Translations under genes and position numbers: made by a program | Assembly (NCBI GenBank): GCA_030407005.1 | Contig: JAUDYN010000018.1 | Location: forward strand, 1 to 49,336 | Direction: 5' to 3' | From: Desarmillaria ectypa | Taxonomy: Eukaryota; Basidiomycota; Agaricomycetes; Agaricales; Physalacriaceae | Length of the DNA: 49,336 nt | Shown here: positions 21,947-33,918 of the stretch, piece by piece | Position numbering within the stretch: position 1 is the stretch's first letter | Layout of the letters: each line of letters opens with the position of its first letter | Notes under the pieces: model-generated | Database searches by the model: none | Seen by the model: the letters and a program-made list of their open reading frames with translations, nothing else | What the model was told of the DNA's origin: nothing

Positions 21947-23545
21947 TACTCTTTTATCTCTTCCACTTTGGCATTGGATTTCTCTTCCTTCTTTGTGACC
22001 ACCATAGACTGTACATCTTGGTATTCCTTCTTCTTGAGGCAGTCCTTTGCCATATATCCCTTCTCATTACACTGGAAGCAATGCTCTTCAGCCTTTTATC
22101 AGTCAACTTCCATCGGCTGACCCTAACCACTATAGGTCATCTATCTTTCAGTGATGGAATCTCAACCAGATCCTGCATTGGCCATCAACTTGGCAGTCAA
22201 TGAACTTGGCACCCCAGCAGTCAGTTTACTGCTGGGATGAGATTAAGATTGGGGTCATCAGTTGTTGTGCTTCTGGTTATCATATGAGAGTCTAGAGGTC
22301 TGATCGAAGACCCATTTACATTGCCATTCTTCATACATATGGAGAATTTGCTCCTTCCATTCTGAGTATGTACAAGAGATGTTGACACCCAAATTGGAGA
22401 TGAAGGTCATGTAGGAACTAGAGACTCCTAGTCACACAGCCTTCACCAGGATGCCTCACTTCTTTTCATCAGTTTGTTGACCTACCAGTTTAGCCTCTTC
22501 TTCCAGCTTTTGGAAGTAGTAGAAGGCCAGTTGCATTCCCACTTGGAGGTTGAACTTCTTCTTCTCATGGATCTCCTCAATGGCAGGATCTTAGAATTGT
22601 TGAGTGACTAAATCAACAAACTCCTCCCACCTTAGATAGCAAAAATGGGTGGAGATTCCCATAGTGCTGGTGGGGACCTAATATTCAGGTTGCTTGTATA
22701 CCCACCAATCCTTAGCTACTCCTTTGAAATGAAAGGTTGCAAAGAGGACTAAATGAGAGGAAAGTTGGAAGTAGTGTTAGAACATCTCAAAGTAGATAAT
22801 GCAATCACCTATGAAATGTTCAATGTTATCATGATTCTCCTTGAAAGGCTTTGGGGGTTGGACAAGGATAGGCTTTATTCCCAGGTAAGAAGCTTCATCA
22901 GGTGCAGCCCCAATGGGATTGGGATACAGATTGAGGGGAGCCTGTCCAGGGAGCAGGAATGAAATAGAGTACTAGTCAGGTTGGGGGAGTGGTTCTTTTG
23001 TGGTCTCCCAGGGTCATCCCCATTCTGGTTGTTTTCCTTTGATTGGGAATTGCAAGATTGTAGTGTGGACATTCCTTTGGGTCTTGGCCTCCTCAAGTTC
23101 TTGTCAAAGTTCTTCAATCCTCTGTTTCTTCTGAGCCAGTTGTTCTTTGGCCAATTGTATTTATTCTTTGGCAGTTGGTTGTGGCAGTTTTGCTGGTCCC
23201 ATGCTAGTCTCAGGGTCTTCTCCTGCTCTAGCAAATAGAAGGCTTTTCTTTGGATATAGATAGAAGTTTTGCTGTTGGAGTTGGCCAAGTGGGTTTTGCC
23301 AATAGTAGGCATTGATGGCCAATGGTGACCTGATTGGGGCAGGTGGAGAGTCAGGGAGTGGTTTTGGATAGGTTTCAGGAGTGTCAGGAGGATATTCATT
23401 TCTGAAAAAGATGGTATAATTGGGCTAGAATGTGTCTAGCCCCAGATTGCTGCTGTAATAGTATGTAAAGTTATCAAAATTATAACCTCCAGCCATCAAG
23501 GTTGGGTTGGTCCATCTCCCTTTGTGCAATAATCTGGAGAGTGCA
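21946..23545 (-). pseudogene. Element G gag (capsid and nucleocapsid)
   Basis: Minus-strand gag aligned with A1 36100-37586. Readable blocks: DTPETYPKPLPDSPP, YLGIKPILVQPPKPFKE, HDNIEHFIGDCIIYFEMF, KDWWVYKQPEY, DPAIEEIHEKKKFNLQ, YYFQKLEEEAKLVGQ, then the knuckle CFQCNEKGYMAKDC (His changed to Tyr) and EEIKE plus TAG. It lacks the long G-tract present in A1 and A2. Frame changes and stops are many. The N-terminal gag and 5' LTR are missing, cut by the H LTR at 23546. Confidence 0.85.
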
Positions 23546-23886
23546 TATTACAATTTTTCCATTTTCTAATCTAATAACCATCTTATTATTCAATTCATAA
23601 AACTCCTGTCATCTTGCAACCATTATTCACCCACCACATGTACATCTCTACTTGATTCTCATGTGGACAACACATAGACCAATCTATATTTAGTTTACAA
23701 GTTCACATATATAAATAGTGTAGCCTTCTTATATATTCCCTATCTTTCAACTAAAATTTATCTTATACCACATATCCTCCACAACAATCCACAGATCATA
23801 TCTGTAACTCAAAGGTGATTGTCTGAACATAAGACAGCCATTGGGACTACATGTGTCAGAAGATCACATGGACCATGGGTCTAACA
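23546..23886 (+). mobile_element. Element H 5' LTR
   Basis: A 341-bp LTR, TATTACAATTTTTCC at 23546 (mutated TGTTACG) to GGGTCTAACA at 23886. It has ATATATAAATAG at about 23706-23717 and ATCTTTCAACTAA at 23742-23754, the predicted transcript 5' end. It is followed by a matching primer-binding site and leader ORF, so it is a 5' LTR. No 3' partner is in the window. Confidence 0.88.
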
Positions 23887-23887
23887 A

Positions 23888-23900
23888 TTAGTTGAAAGAT
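23888..23900 (+). other. Element H primer-binding site (self-priming type)
   Basis: TTAGTTGAAAGAT, one base after the LTR, is the exact reverse complement of ATCTTTCAACTAA in the same LTR. It differs from the E pair by a base change made on both sides. Confidence 0.75.
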
Positions 23901-23943
23901 TCACATCTGTCTCTTCACTGCCAGCCATAAAGAGACAATCCAC

Positions 23944-24060
23944 ATGATAAATGAATCTCAACAAAAAGAAAGCATCACTCTCAGCACCACTATTGGTGGC
24001 ACCTTCCTACTCATATTCTTCACCACACTCATCTTTCTAACTTGGGGAGAAGAGATCTGA
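23944..24060 (+). CDS. Element H membrane-type leader ORF, truncated (38 aa)
   Basis: Starts 43 nt after the primer-binding site. It contains ITLSTTIGGTFLLIFFTTLI followed by FLTWGEEI and a TGA that coincides with the insertion point of LTR-1360 copy 4. It is a clear homologue of the A1 and E leaders with one hydrophobic span and an acidic end. In H the overlapping gag ATG seen in A1 and E is absent. Confidence 0.55.
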   Translation: MINESQQKESITLSTTIGGTFLLIFFTTLIFLTWGEEI

Positions 24061-24662
24061 TGATACACTATGTATGTATTCACACCTAGATTTTGTGAAA
24101 TTGTAACAATACTATTGCACATCTATCCTATACTAGTGATACATAGGACTATAGCTGAGGCTTTGAGCTGATAGTTAAATGCAGTAAGCAACTGGTAGGG
24201 CCAGGATTTAGATGCAACACTATTAGTGGGTTAAATCTACCAGCCAGCCAGACTAGTAACTCAAATGCTAGCAGGACTAAATACATCCACTAGTCAGCCA
24301 AGAGTGCAGCTAGTTAAGTGTTTATCACTTGTAGGAAGCAGTATAGGGCCAAGAGTGCCATTAGTTTGAAGCAGTTTTAGTCAGAACAAGCACAGTAGCT
24401 CAAACCAAGTCACTCTTTATTCAATTGTGTCTTACTCACCCCACTAGTATGAGTAGTACTTTGTATAACTCACTAGTAATGAATAAAACATCTTTAAGAC
24501 AACTGTACTTGATTATTGAAGTCTGCAGAGTGCTTCCATTGTACTTGAAACCACCTGAATTCAATATTGGTGATTAAGTGTAAAGTAGTAAGAGGTTTAG
24601 TGTGATTGGTGTTCATTGCCATTCCCTAATTCTTTTATCACTTGCCATTACCAAGCATATTA
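24061..24662 (+). mobile_element. LTR-1360 copy 4 with internal deletion
   Basis: About 602 bp. The first part matches 11636-11875 and the last part 12620-12995 of copy 2; the middle 751 bp are missing. The junction is a single CCACTAG (24287-24293), a 7-mer present at both edges of the missing part in copy 2. Both termini are retained but mutated (TGATACAC, GCATATTA). It has little CpG and is old. It interrupts element H just after its leader ORF. Confidence 0.87.
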
Positions 24663-25253
24663 CCAGGCTTATCTATGCTGACAACAGGTCTTACAACCAC
24701 AATCTCCATCACCCTTCCCCCTCTACTATAACTTACCCTGATGACTAACTCCCACAAGAGTGGATCCAGCAAGTCTGGCATTCTCTCAGAAGAAAGAAAT
24801 CCCCTGCCACTGGATCATCTTTGTTCCCCAATCCTTGAACAAATTCCCCACATGCAGGGAGATTAGCACAACCAACCAACCCCTCTAGTGCAACAACAGG
24901 ATGGAACAATCCTCCACTGCAGAGGAACATGCACAGAATCTACAGGTTAGGTTTCAAACCCCAAGTCACTCACCTTCCTCCTACACACCTGCCTAGCCAA
25001 CATGCATATGACTACAATACAAAACAACACCAGGATAGAGAGGCTAGCAACTTCTTGTCCTCCCTCCCCCTCCTCAAGCTTCCCAGCAACTCCACACCTC
25101 TGACCACTCCCAGAAAAGCCAATGACCTCCTCAATACTAAGAGGCCCAACTTTAAGTGGCCCAAGCTCTCTAATGCTGACCAAGCCCTTCTCAGACCTTT
25201 CTGTAGTGAAGCCTGGGAGCTTCAAAGAAACAACACTTCCTGAACCAACAACA
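24663..25253 (+). pseudogene. Element H gag fragment
   Basis: Plus-strand gag remnant. The frame 24929-25243 contains PNFKWPKLSNADQALLRPF and SEAWELQ, which align with A1 EDFIWPDLSKVDWRLFGPF and AWEVQ in the 34975-36066 frame. Upstream GWNNPPLQRN matches A1 TGWNDPP. At about 25240-25254 it fuses to the C-terminal part of element C pol: the right arm of the inverted repeat begins there. Confidence 0.75.
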
Positions 25254-25605
25254 GCCTCCCCTGCCTCCCCCCAACCTTATTGACAGATAGGAGGAGTACA
25301 AGATTGAGAAAGTACTTGACTCATGAATATGCCAAGTACAGGCTAAGGTGATGTCTAAATACTGCTAAAATTATAACCACTGGAAAAGCCATCTCTAACA
25401 TCCTCAATCATGAATATTTGGAGAATGGAGACATTACATACCTTGCACAATAGGAAGATGGAATTTGGAAATAGGTCAAAAGCCCAGACCCAATCTGTTG
25501 GAAGGTCCTCATCAATGAATATTGGACCCACCAAGCTGAATCACAGTACAAACTCCCCAATGAGGAACCTTGACAGTCAGGATGACTGTCTTAACAAGAG
25601 GGTAA
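25254..25605 (+). pseudogene. Element C pol tail and pre-LTR hairpin (right arm)
   Basis: Mirror of 7913-8264. It holds the degraded chromodomain, the NHEYLENGDITYLAQ tail, the 8-bp hairpin with loop GGA (25572-25590) and the polypurine tract AACAAGAGGGTAA before the LTR. The rest of element C is absent on this side; H gag takes its place. Confidence 0.85.
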
Positions 25606-26008
25606 TGTTATGACTTTTCCTTATCTTATCTCTATGATTGCCACTATTTTCCCTATTATCATTGTCACCTTGCCTATAACAGATGACTCCAGCAATTATA
25701 CTATGCCTCATAATAGTCACCAAACAGGTGATTTCCTATTGTTTTATGCATGTACTATGAGTGGCCATACTTATTTTTAGGACTCTCAACTTTATATATA
25801 AATAGATTAGCTTTTGCTGTAATATCCCTGGCTTCAAGCTAACATTTATTCATACTAAACCTTCACTATCAGAACTTGGCTAAGAACTTAGCCCTTCCTC
25901 TTTGGGTCTGAAGACTATCATTGCTCTCCTTCAGGTGACTATCTAAACACAAGACAGCCTGAGGGAAATAGCATGTGTCTGCAGATCATGTGAAGGCTGG
26001 ATCTAACA
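25606..26008 (+). mobile_element. Element C 3' LTR (right arm)
   Basis: 403 bp, TGTTATGACTTTTCC to GGATCTAACA; mirror of 7510-7912. TATATATAAATAG lies near 25793-25805. It cuts element B (minus strand here). Confidence 0.9.
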
Positions 26009-28773
26009 GAAGGCTCATATATTCCAGAAGCTATCTTATCTTTGACAATGGCTATGACTTCATGATATAGGCCTGAAGGAATAGGAATATTTTTGTGTAC
26101 CCAAAGAATGTGTTCTATGACTTGAATAGTCACTGGGGGGAAGAAATCTTCTCTGAATTTCCCCTTCGGTGACTCATCCCATGCAAATCTACTCTCTTGC
26201 AGCATCATGAGGTGATGCATGAGCTTCCACTCTTCTGACTGTAGGAAGTCTTCTGGATGATTTTCTTCTATTATATCATGGTTTTCTTGAGTATAGCATC
26301 TGACTGAGTGAAATTTGGGCAGATTTGTAGATAGGATTGGAATATCCACTAGTAGGTCTCCAGTGATCTCTCATATGATTCAAAACCCTTCAGGCAATAT
26401 TGTGGGTATTGGTTTTATATGGTTTTTGACCTTCTTATATTTCTTCTTCTTGAGCTTAGAGTGAGTCACCTCAAATATGCCAGTAGATTTGAAGAAAGAA
26501 GATCTGCTATGTGTACTGTTCACTCTGAACAAGTCCATGAATAATAATAGCTTATAAGGGTGATTAATATACTGTAAAATTGACATAGAATGAAACTGAG
26601 TGGGGTTGCTAAAATTGGAAAGGCTGTTATCTGCTTGAGCAGAAACAAAATCAGTTCTGGTGACCAGAGGAGTATTGAGTTGTTAACAAGCTATTTCCCT
26701 AGTCTTGCTAATGTAAGGCTGGGAATGATCAAGGCCATTCATATGCTGCACTTGATCATTTCTTATAGTAGATACAGCAATAGCCTACTCAGGAATAGAT
26801 GTAAGATCTATATAATTGGTTGAGCCATCAGCTGCAGTCAAGAGTGAATGTGTCCAATGCAATTAATCTGATGGTAGTTTTTTGACCATAATAGAGAGTC
26901 CCAATTCTCCTTGTTCAGAGAATAGGTTCTCACTTAAAGAAAATTTTTGTATATATCATAGAGCAGACACAGCTCATACATGTGTGGATTCAAACTTAAA
27001 TATCCTCTAGTCCATGAGAAAAGCAGGCAATCTTTCTCATATGTTGGTATAACAACTTCTAACCCTGTGTTGGGGTTTTGAAGCATTAGGATCTGGTCAC
27101 TATTGGCCCTATTATCAATCTTTAATTCACATAGGATACTGAAGAGTCATCTCAGAAGAACATTATATGCAACATATTCCACAACATATACTTTCAGGTG
27201 TACCTCCAACCCTTTGAAGTTGAAGGATACATCTCTACATAAGCCCAGAGACCATTCTATCTCACTATTAGCACTAGTCAGGGAGATCTTGACAGATGAG
27301 TCCAATAGCAGTCCGCATTTTTCCCAAACTTCAGCAAACATTGCTATCACTTGAGAGCCTTCATCTAGAACTGCTTCTACTTCATGCAGGCCATCAATGA
27401 CTGGAGTTAAGGCTCATAATCCAGCCACTTCATCTGCTACAACTATATGCACATGTCAACCCTTTTACAAGGTCATGATGATTAGTGAATCTTGGCCAAC
27501 AGTGGCTGCCTCTATACCTTTTAGTGTCTCTACAGGTACTTTGTGGTTGGTAAGGGCTTCTTTCAGCTTGTAGCATATTGCTGGGCTCTCTCCACATAAC
27601 TCCTTAATAGATACTTTGAGCTTAGAGTCCAATACTCTGTTATAGAGTTCATCCATTGTACCAGGCTGAAGAATGAGAGCTGCATACTTGTATTGACATA
27701 AGTCCTTCTTCATTTCCACTTGCTGTTCTTTAGCTTTAGCAGGTGGATCCTGCATCTTCATGTTTCCCTTAGCTACTGGCTCAGGTTGAGTGGACATTGA
27801 AGCAGATGGCTGATTTTCTCCAGCAGATAGTATTAGAACTTTGACCTTCTTAAATGGTCACCCTTGTTTCTTTTCTTGCACTTTGGCATCATTCTTTGTG
27901 TTAACCCACTCCTGAAGCATCTGTTTAAGGATCTTGATGGTGGAGTCTTCATCTTCCTCTTCCTCCTCTTGCAGATCCCCTATATATGCTATAAGTTGAG
28001 TGGCTTGAATTTTCACATACTTCTCATATAAGCTTGTTATCTGTAAAGGAATAATCATTGAATAATTCATGGTATTGTCCACCTTTTTCCTGTATCCTTA
28101 TGCAGCAGTTCCCATAGCTTGCATAGATATAATATTGATGGAAGTGTATTTTTTGTGCTCCTCATGCTATTTGTCAATCCATGCCTTGAGTAATCCTGAC
28201 CTCTTGAGTAGGTTAGAACCATCTGGTATAATTAGCCTCCACTTATTGTAGTCCCACTTGATAAGACCACTATCAGTATCTGCTTCTCTTGCAGCACAAT
28301 TCCTATAACCCATGTTGCATCCATCATATTCACACTTTCTATTATTGCTGCTGGCTCCTCCTTTGTCTGCCAGTTTCTTGATAGTAGCCAGTAACTTCCA
28401 TGGACTTTATTTTAACAGAGGGAGCCATTTGTTGCAAAGTGGCTAGTGCAGCTACTTGACATAGCATTGCAGGATTTGGCTGCCTATAGGGTGAATACCT
28501 ATATGGATTGTAGAAGATAAGCAGTGGACCCATAGTGGATGCCTGCTGTAAGGCATCTATCATTTTTACTATGCTTCTCCCAGGTACTACTGGAGATTGC
28601 CCATAAGCTGGAGCAGATGCTACTTGCTGACCTTGCATAGGGTAAGACAGTAGCATTTCTTGAGATGCATATGGCATGTATACTGGAGTAGGATTGACAT
28701 AAGGGGATCTATAGCTTCCTAGTACATACTTGGCAGCCTTTCAGACCTCTTCCACAGGAAAGAGTTGTGCTAG
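26009..28773 (-). pseudogene. Element B gag, protease and RT start (right arm)
   Basis: Mirror copy of 4745-7509, minus strand. Gag occupies about 27438-28773 (zinc-knuckle remnant near 28320), protease about 26980-27437 (D-E-G active-site triplet), and the pre-RT and RT start 26009-26590. The stops are the same as in the left copy, so the decay preceded the duplication. Confidence 0.75.
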
Positions 28774-29726
28774 TGATATGCTATCTATGCATTCATACCT
28801 AGATTTTGCAATTTTGTAACAATACTATTGCACATATATCCTATACTAGTGATATATAGAGGACTATAGCTGAGGCTTTGAGCTGATAGTTAAAAGCAGT
28901 AAGAGACTGGGAGAGCCAGGACTTAGATGTGACACCATTAGTGGGTTAAATCTACCAGCTGGCTAGACTAGTAACTTGAATGCTAGCAGGACTAAGTGAA
29001 ATACAGCCACTAGCAAATAAAGAATGCTACTAGCACACAAAAACCAGGAGCAGAGTACACAGATCTCGTCAAGTTCTGTTACTAGCAGCCCAGACTGGGC
29101 ATAAACACCTAAGTCAGGATAACTAGTCACATGGCAATCTTGAAACAGGACTTAGAAATGAATTAGGAATGGATTAACCTTAAGTCTAGATTCGACTATT
29201 GCAATATAGATCTCTTATGACCAGTACTAGTGTAGCTGGAGTGCATTCTCAATCATCATTGGATAGCTGTTATAGGCACCAATATTTAGATATTCATATA
29301 ACTATGTTACTAGGGCATGTAGTTGGGCTAAGAGTGTGGAAAGACTGAATGTGGAGTCTCTAGACCAACCATTTGAAATGAAAATAGACTAGACTGGCTA
29401 TAGCATGATTATTCACATTTTATTCATGACTAGCCAAGAAATCCTTACTAATAAACCCTATATTCAGATGATGTTTTTAGTTTTTATACCTTTCTCAGTA
29501 GTATATAAGTAGTGGGATGGGTGCTCATGCACACTAGGCAAGCTATCCCCACAGTTGAGCCCTCACTAGTAGTAACTAAAGGCTTTTGTGCTTAATCTTG
29601 ATGAAGTGATTAATAGTCACTAAGTCACTCATAGTATTATACTGAATTAAAGTTTCTTAGAGTTTACTATTGCATTCTACAGAGGTCCAGAGTGTTTTGA
29701 AGTTAGTTTAAGCAAAGTTCTTAGAG
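28774..29726 (+). mobile_element. LTR-1360 copy 5, truncated (right arm)
   Basis: Mirror of copy 1. It begins TGATATGC at 28774 and is cut at about 29726 where element D RT starts; the last about 400 bp of the repeat are missing. Confidence 0.88.
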
Positions 29727-31618
29727 CTGTCACAACCTCTGATGAAAATATAGTCAGTCTTATTCTATAATAGGGTGACTGCAATGCACCCACAACTTAT
29801 CAGGCACTGATGAACCATATCTTCTCATTCTATATAGGTGTCTTTATGGAGATTTACCTAGATGATGTTATTATCTATTTAGACACAGTCAAGGATCATG
29901 TTAAGCATGTTAAATATATTATTGATATATTAAAGTAAGAGCAATTATACTTGAGTGCCTTAAAACTTAACTTCTTATCAAAAGAAATGAAAGTATTTGG
30001 TCATAATATTGATAATAATGGAATACATATGGATCCTGATAAAGTAGATTTTATAATCAACTGGAAGACTCTTACATCAAAAGGATTGTTGTTAGAATTT
30101 CTTGAAAGTATAGAATATCTTGCAGATGACTTACCTTGCATTCATGGTCCCATAAGAATCCTTCATACTCTCACAGGCTTGACAGTCCCATTCTGTTGGT
30201 CCTACACTAAACAGCAAGCCTTTGATGAGATCAAGAAAATTGTTGAGCATCATCATAATTATAGCCAAGTACCATTAGAATACTCACTGAATCATAAGCC
30301 TGTCAGAATGGTCATGGATGCAAGCTCTGCCAGCATTGCAGGCTATATTGCCCAAGGTAATAAATGGCAGAAGGCCAAGATTGCAGCCTTCTATTCTATG
30401 AAGCTCAGTTCAGCACAACAGAATTATGTGGTTCATGAACTAGAAATGCTAGTGGATCTTGAAACAATGCTATGCCACTGAGATGTCTTACAGAGTGTTC
30501 ATTTTACATGGATAACAGATCATAAAAGATTAATTCACCTTATAAAGCAAAAAGACCTAACAGAAAGACAAGCATGTTGGTTAGAAAAGATGAGTGCATT
30601 TGATTTTGAGATATAATACATATCTGGTGAAACCAATATCCTCTCATATGCCCTCTCATGCATATACACCAATGATGCCCCTGGTACTGTTCACATATGC
30701 TCTAAATACACTGTTCATAATGATAATGTCAGTATGGATCACCTAAACAGTCATGGAATCACCATACCATTACTGGCAGGCTTAGAAGCCTTTGCAGCAT
30801 GTACAGCCCATGCCATAACACTCTCAAAATGATCCAATACAGATACAGATCATTCAGAAACATCATTTGAGTTTGCAAAGAGGATAAAAGGTCATATATG
30901 CATTGTCAGGCCTAGACACACACAGGAGGGTGGGAGTACCAAAGATTTGGCTTTATCATCATCCTGTACACATCACAATAGCCCTAAACTTATTAAAAAA
31001 CCTAAAATGCAGTCAGAAAGCAGTGGAAATAATAGTGTATAGCATTAAAATCTTGGCAAGATCAAGCCATAGCTTCAAGTATACAAGCCAAAACTTATCC
31101 AAACAACCTGCCAGAGCTTCAGGAGACATGCCTGGAGGTTCCAAAAGCAAGGAATTGCTGCACAGAAGTCAGAATAGTAATAGATCTGAAGAGGCTGATA
31201 CTCAAAGTGCTAGCAAAGTAAGATCACATGATCAGGAAAAAGTCGGCACTACTTAGACTTGACTGAGGTAACATTGGTCAATGTTATCCCCTCACTCCAT
31301 GGCCTTAACTTTGAAAAGGCAATACAGCACCAGTATTCTAATGATTCTCTCTTCAAGAAAATAATGAAAAACCCAGCCCACTTTGCCAACTTTGAGTGAA
31401 ACCAGGATATTAGCCTTGTCTACCTAAAGAAGGATAATGACCAACTTCTCTGCATACCTCACACTCTCATAAATGGTCATACAGCTCAAGAAATTATTAT
31501 TTCAGAAGCTCATTTAATATTAGATTATTTTCACCTGAATGTATGGTGGAAAAAATATGGTTTTGGACATCAAATCATATTGTGAGTCATATCATACTTG
31601 CAAAATGAGCAAGCCTTA
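29727..31618 (+). pseudogene. Element D RT, RNase H and integrase zinc region (right arm)
   Basis: Plus-strand mirror of 1900-3791. RT palm YLDD at 29855-29866 is intact; the open stretch 29951-30481 covers the RT thumb and first half of RNase H. Then come TYQALMNHIFS upstream of the palm, the connection region, ITDHKRLIHL, and the integrase zinc region ending before the solo LTR at 31619. The N-terminal half of RT is missing. Stops are common after 30480. Confidence 0.87.
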
Positions 31619-32015
31619 TATTATGATTTTTCCATTATCTTATCTTATCCAATGTCATATTGCTTATGCATCATCTATGCATCACTCAAAAACACTATCA
31701 TTCAGTCTTATCAACCCTCTCACATCTCACTTATTCTAAAACACCTCACCATGGTTAGACCATAGTCACATGACTTAACTCATTTCACACATGAATGCTA
31801 TTATTTCACCTATTAATAAACTGTACACTTCAGTATATAAGTAGAGTAGTTTTAGTACATACTCTCTATCTTTTGACTAAACTTAATCTATATATCATTT
31901 TCACACTCATCCAAAGATCTAAACTGCTCTTCTATTATGAGTGATTGTCTGAATATGAGACAGCCCAGTAGTAAAGTGTCTGATCCAAAGATCACATGGG
32001 GACTGAGTTCTAACA
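31619..32015 (+). mobile_element. Solo gypsy LTR with target duplication CCTTA (right arm)
   Basis: 397 bp, flanked by CCTTA at 31614-31618 and 32016-32020. Mirror of 1503-1899. The coding sense of element D is restored across it (CKMSKP then PYSLLHPL), confirming a clean insertion. Confidence 0.92.
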
Positions 32016-32800
32016 CCTTATAGCCTACTGCACCCTCTCAAGATTCTACTGTAGACCTGGAAAGCTATTGGTGTTGACTTTGTGGGACCATTATCAGATT
32101 CTAAAAATCATAATGGCACTTTTGAGTCAATAACTGTTATTATTAACCTATTTACTTCAATAGTAAACCTTGTTCCATACTATACAACCTACTCTGCACA
32201 TCAAGTAGCTGAACTGATGTTCAAGCATGTCTATAAGCACCATGGAATGTCTCAATGGATTATAAGTGATTGTGACTCTCTGTTCACTAGTATCTTTTGG
32301 AGAAGGCTGCATGAGCTTACAGATACCTAGCTGAATATTTCCAGTGTGTATCACCCTCAGAGTGATAGTTCTATAGAATAGGCTAATTGTACCATTAACC
32401 AGATGTTATGGCAGTGCATAAGCTCCACTCAAAAGGATTGGGTATCAAAATGACCAGCTATTAAATTTTCCCTTAACTGTGCCTAGTCAGAAACTACTGG
32501 TTATGCTCCATTCATGCTCAACACAGGACAGATGCCTCACTCAATGATATGGAACTCAAACATGAAGAATGAGTATCTCTCAGTCCATACTTTTGTTCAA
32601 TTGTGATGTCTAGCTATTATGTCAGCTCATGATGCAATTCTTGAGACTCAAGTCAAGCAAACTCAGATTGAAAATAGGAAGCAGTGTTTTGAGCCCTTCC
32701 ATGAAGGTGATTTGGTATATATATCCACCCAGAATTTGAAGTTTGCTAAAGATCTAGCTTGCAAATTAATTTTAAAATATATTGGCCCTTACAAGATCTC
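32016..32800 (+). pseudogene. Element D integrase core (right arm)
   Basis: Mirror of 718-1502. The stretch 32082-32330 is open and spans the region between the first and second catalytic Asp; 32619-32800 covers the C-terminal DNA-binding part up to YIGPYKIS. Confidence 0.85.
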
Positions 32801-33217
32801 TGTTAGGTACCACCTTGGTCACGTGACTTGGGATGTCAGCTGGTCTCTAGGGGCTGTTACATGTTCAAACAATTACCCGAGTAGAGACTTAAGCATGGTC
32901 TTTAGTATGTGAGAGTAAGGAGTATATGATTAAAGTTTAGTCGAAAGATAGAGTACAATGGTGTAGTTTACTCTGTTTATATACTATTTCTACAGTGATA
33001 TATTTAGGTGAAATGCTAGAGTCCATGCTTGAATGGTGTCAAAGTAGGGTGGTCCAGAAGGATCATAGATCCAATAGAAAGCATCTGGGGTGACAGATGG
33101 TGAGAACAAGGGTAGGAGTTGGCGAGTAGCTGGATATGAGTCGGAATTGTTGATAGATTAGATGGATGAGTCATGGATATGACTCAGATAAGATAAGATA
33201 ACAGAAAAATCATAACA
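32801..33217 (-). mobile_element. Solo gypsy LTR with target duplication ATCTC (right arm)
   Basis: 417 bp in minus orientation, flanked by ATCTC at 32796-32800 and 33218-33222. Mirror of 301-717. Confidence 0.93.
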
Positions 33218-33918
33218 ATCTCAAGGGACTTTGAAAATCATTCATTCCATGTGGAGCTACCTTCAAGCTTTATTTAAAGAGGAGTATACCCAGTTTTTCA
33301 CTCTTCCTTGCTTCAGATACATGTTTCTAATGATGACTATAGATTTCCAGAATGTCTTAACACCCAGATACAAGAGACTCCAGAGGCAGACCCTCAATGG
33401 AAAATTGAATGGATCTTATCACATCACAGTGCTAAGGATCAAGCAGTGTTTGAAGTAAAATGGACTACTGGCAATATTATGTGGATACTGTTTGGCCAGC
33501 TTATAGGGCTTGGCAGCCTCACTGATTATCTTGATCTGTTGGGATGTACATTTATTGGTGTTGTAAAAGAGTGTATAATAGAGATTATGAGCATAGTGGT
33601 AAACTATGAGACTTAACTGTGTGGGAGAAATGGGTGAGAATCTCTCTCTCAATTATTGGTGGGATGGTCTGCCTGATATATACTATAAGGTGTGTACTTC
33701 TAGAATATATTATTATCTATTAGTGTCCATGTCTGACTCATGGCTGAGTGAGCAGACAGATTATTGACTTGAGGAGAAGGTGCACAAAGGATTGTTTGCT
33801 TCAACATTGTTCCAATTGCCAGATTGCTGCATATTAGCTGAGCACATCTTCAACAATTGGTAACCTACTAAGGGGTCAAGCACCACTACCACCTAATCCA
33901 GAACAGTATGGAATTTCT
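33218..33918 (+). pseudogene. Element D pol C-terminus and spacer (right arm)
   Basis: Continues D beyond the solo LTR: the NDDYRFPECLNTQI block and a chromo-like segment (to about 33540), after which no reading frame is convincing. Bases 33518 onward lie outside the inverted repeat as visible in this window because the left arm is cut by the window start. Confidence 0.65.

Noticed and set aside
22875..23399. 174-codon minus-strand ORF as a gene
   Set aside because: Another frame of the same strand aligns with A1 gag; this ORF is a neighbouring shadow frame.
24745..25225. Minus-strand ORFs at 24745-24930 and 24947-25225
   Set aside because: They oppose the H gag fragment, which has homology on the plus strand.
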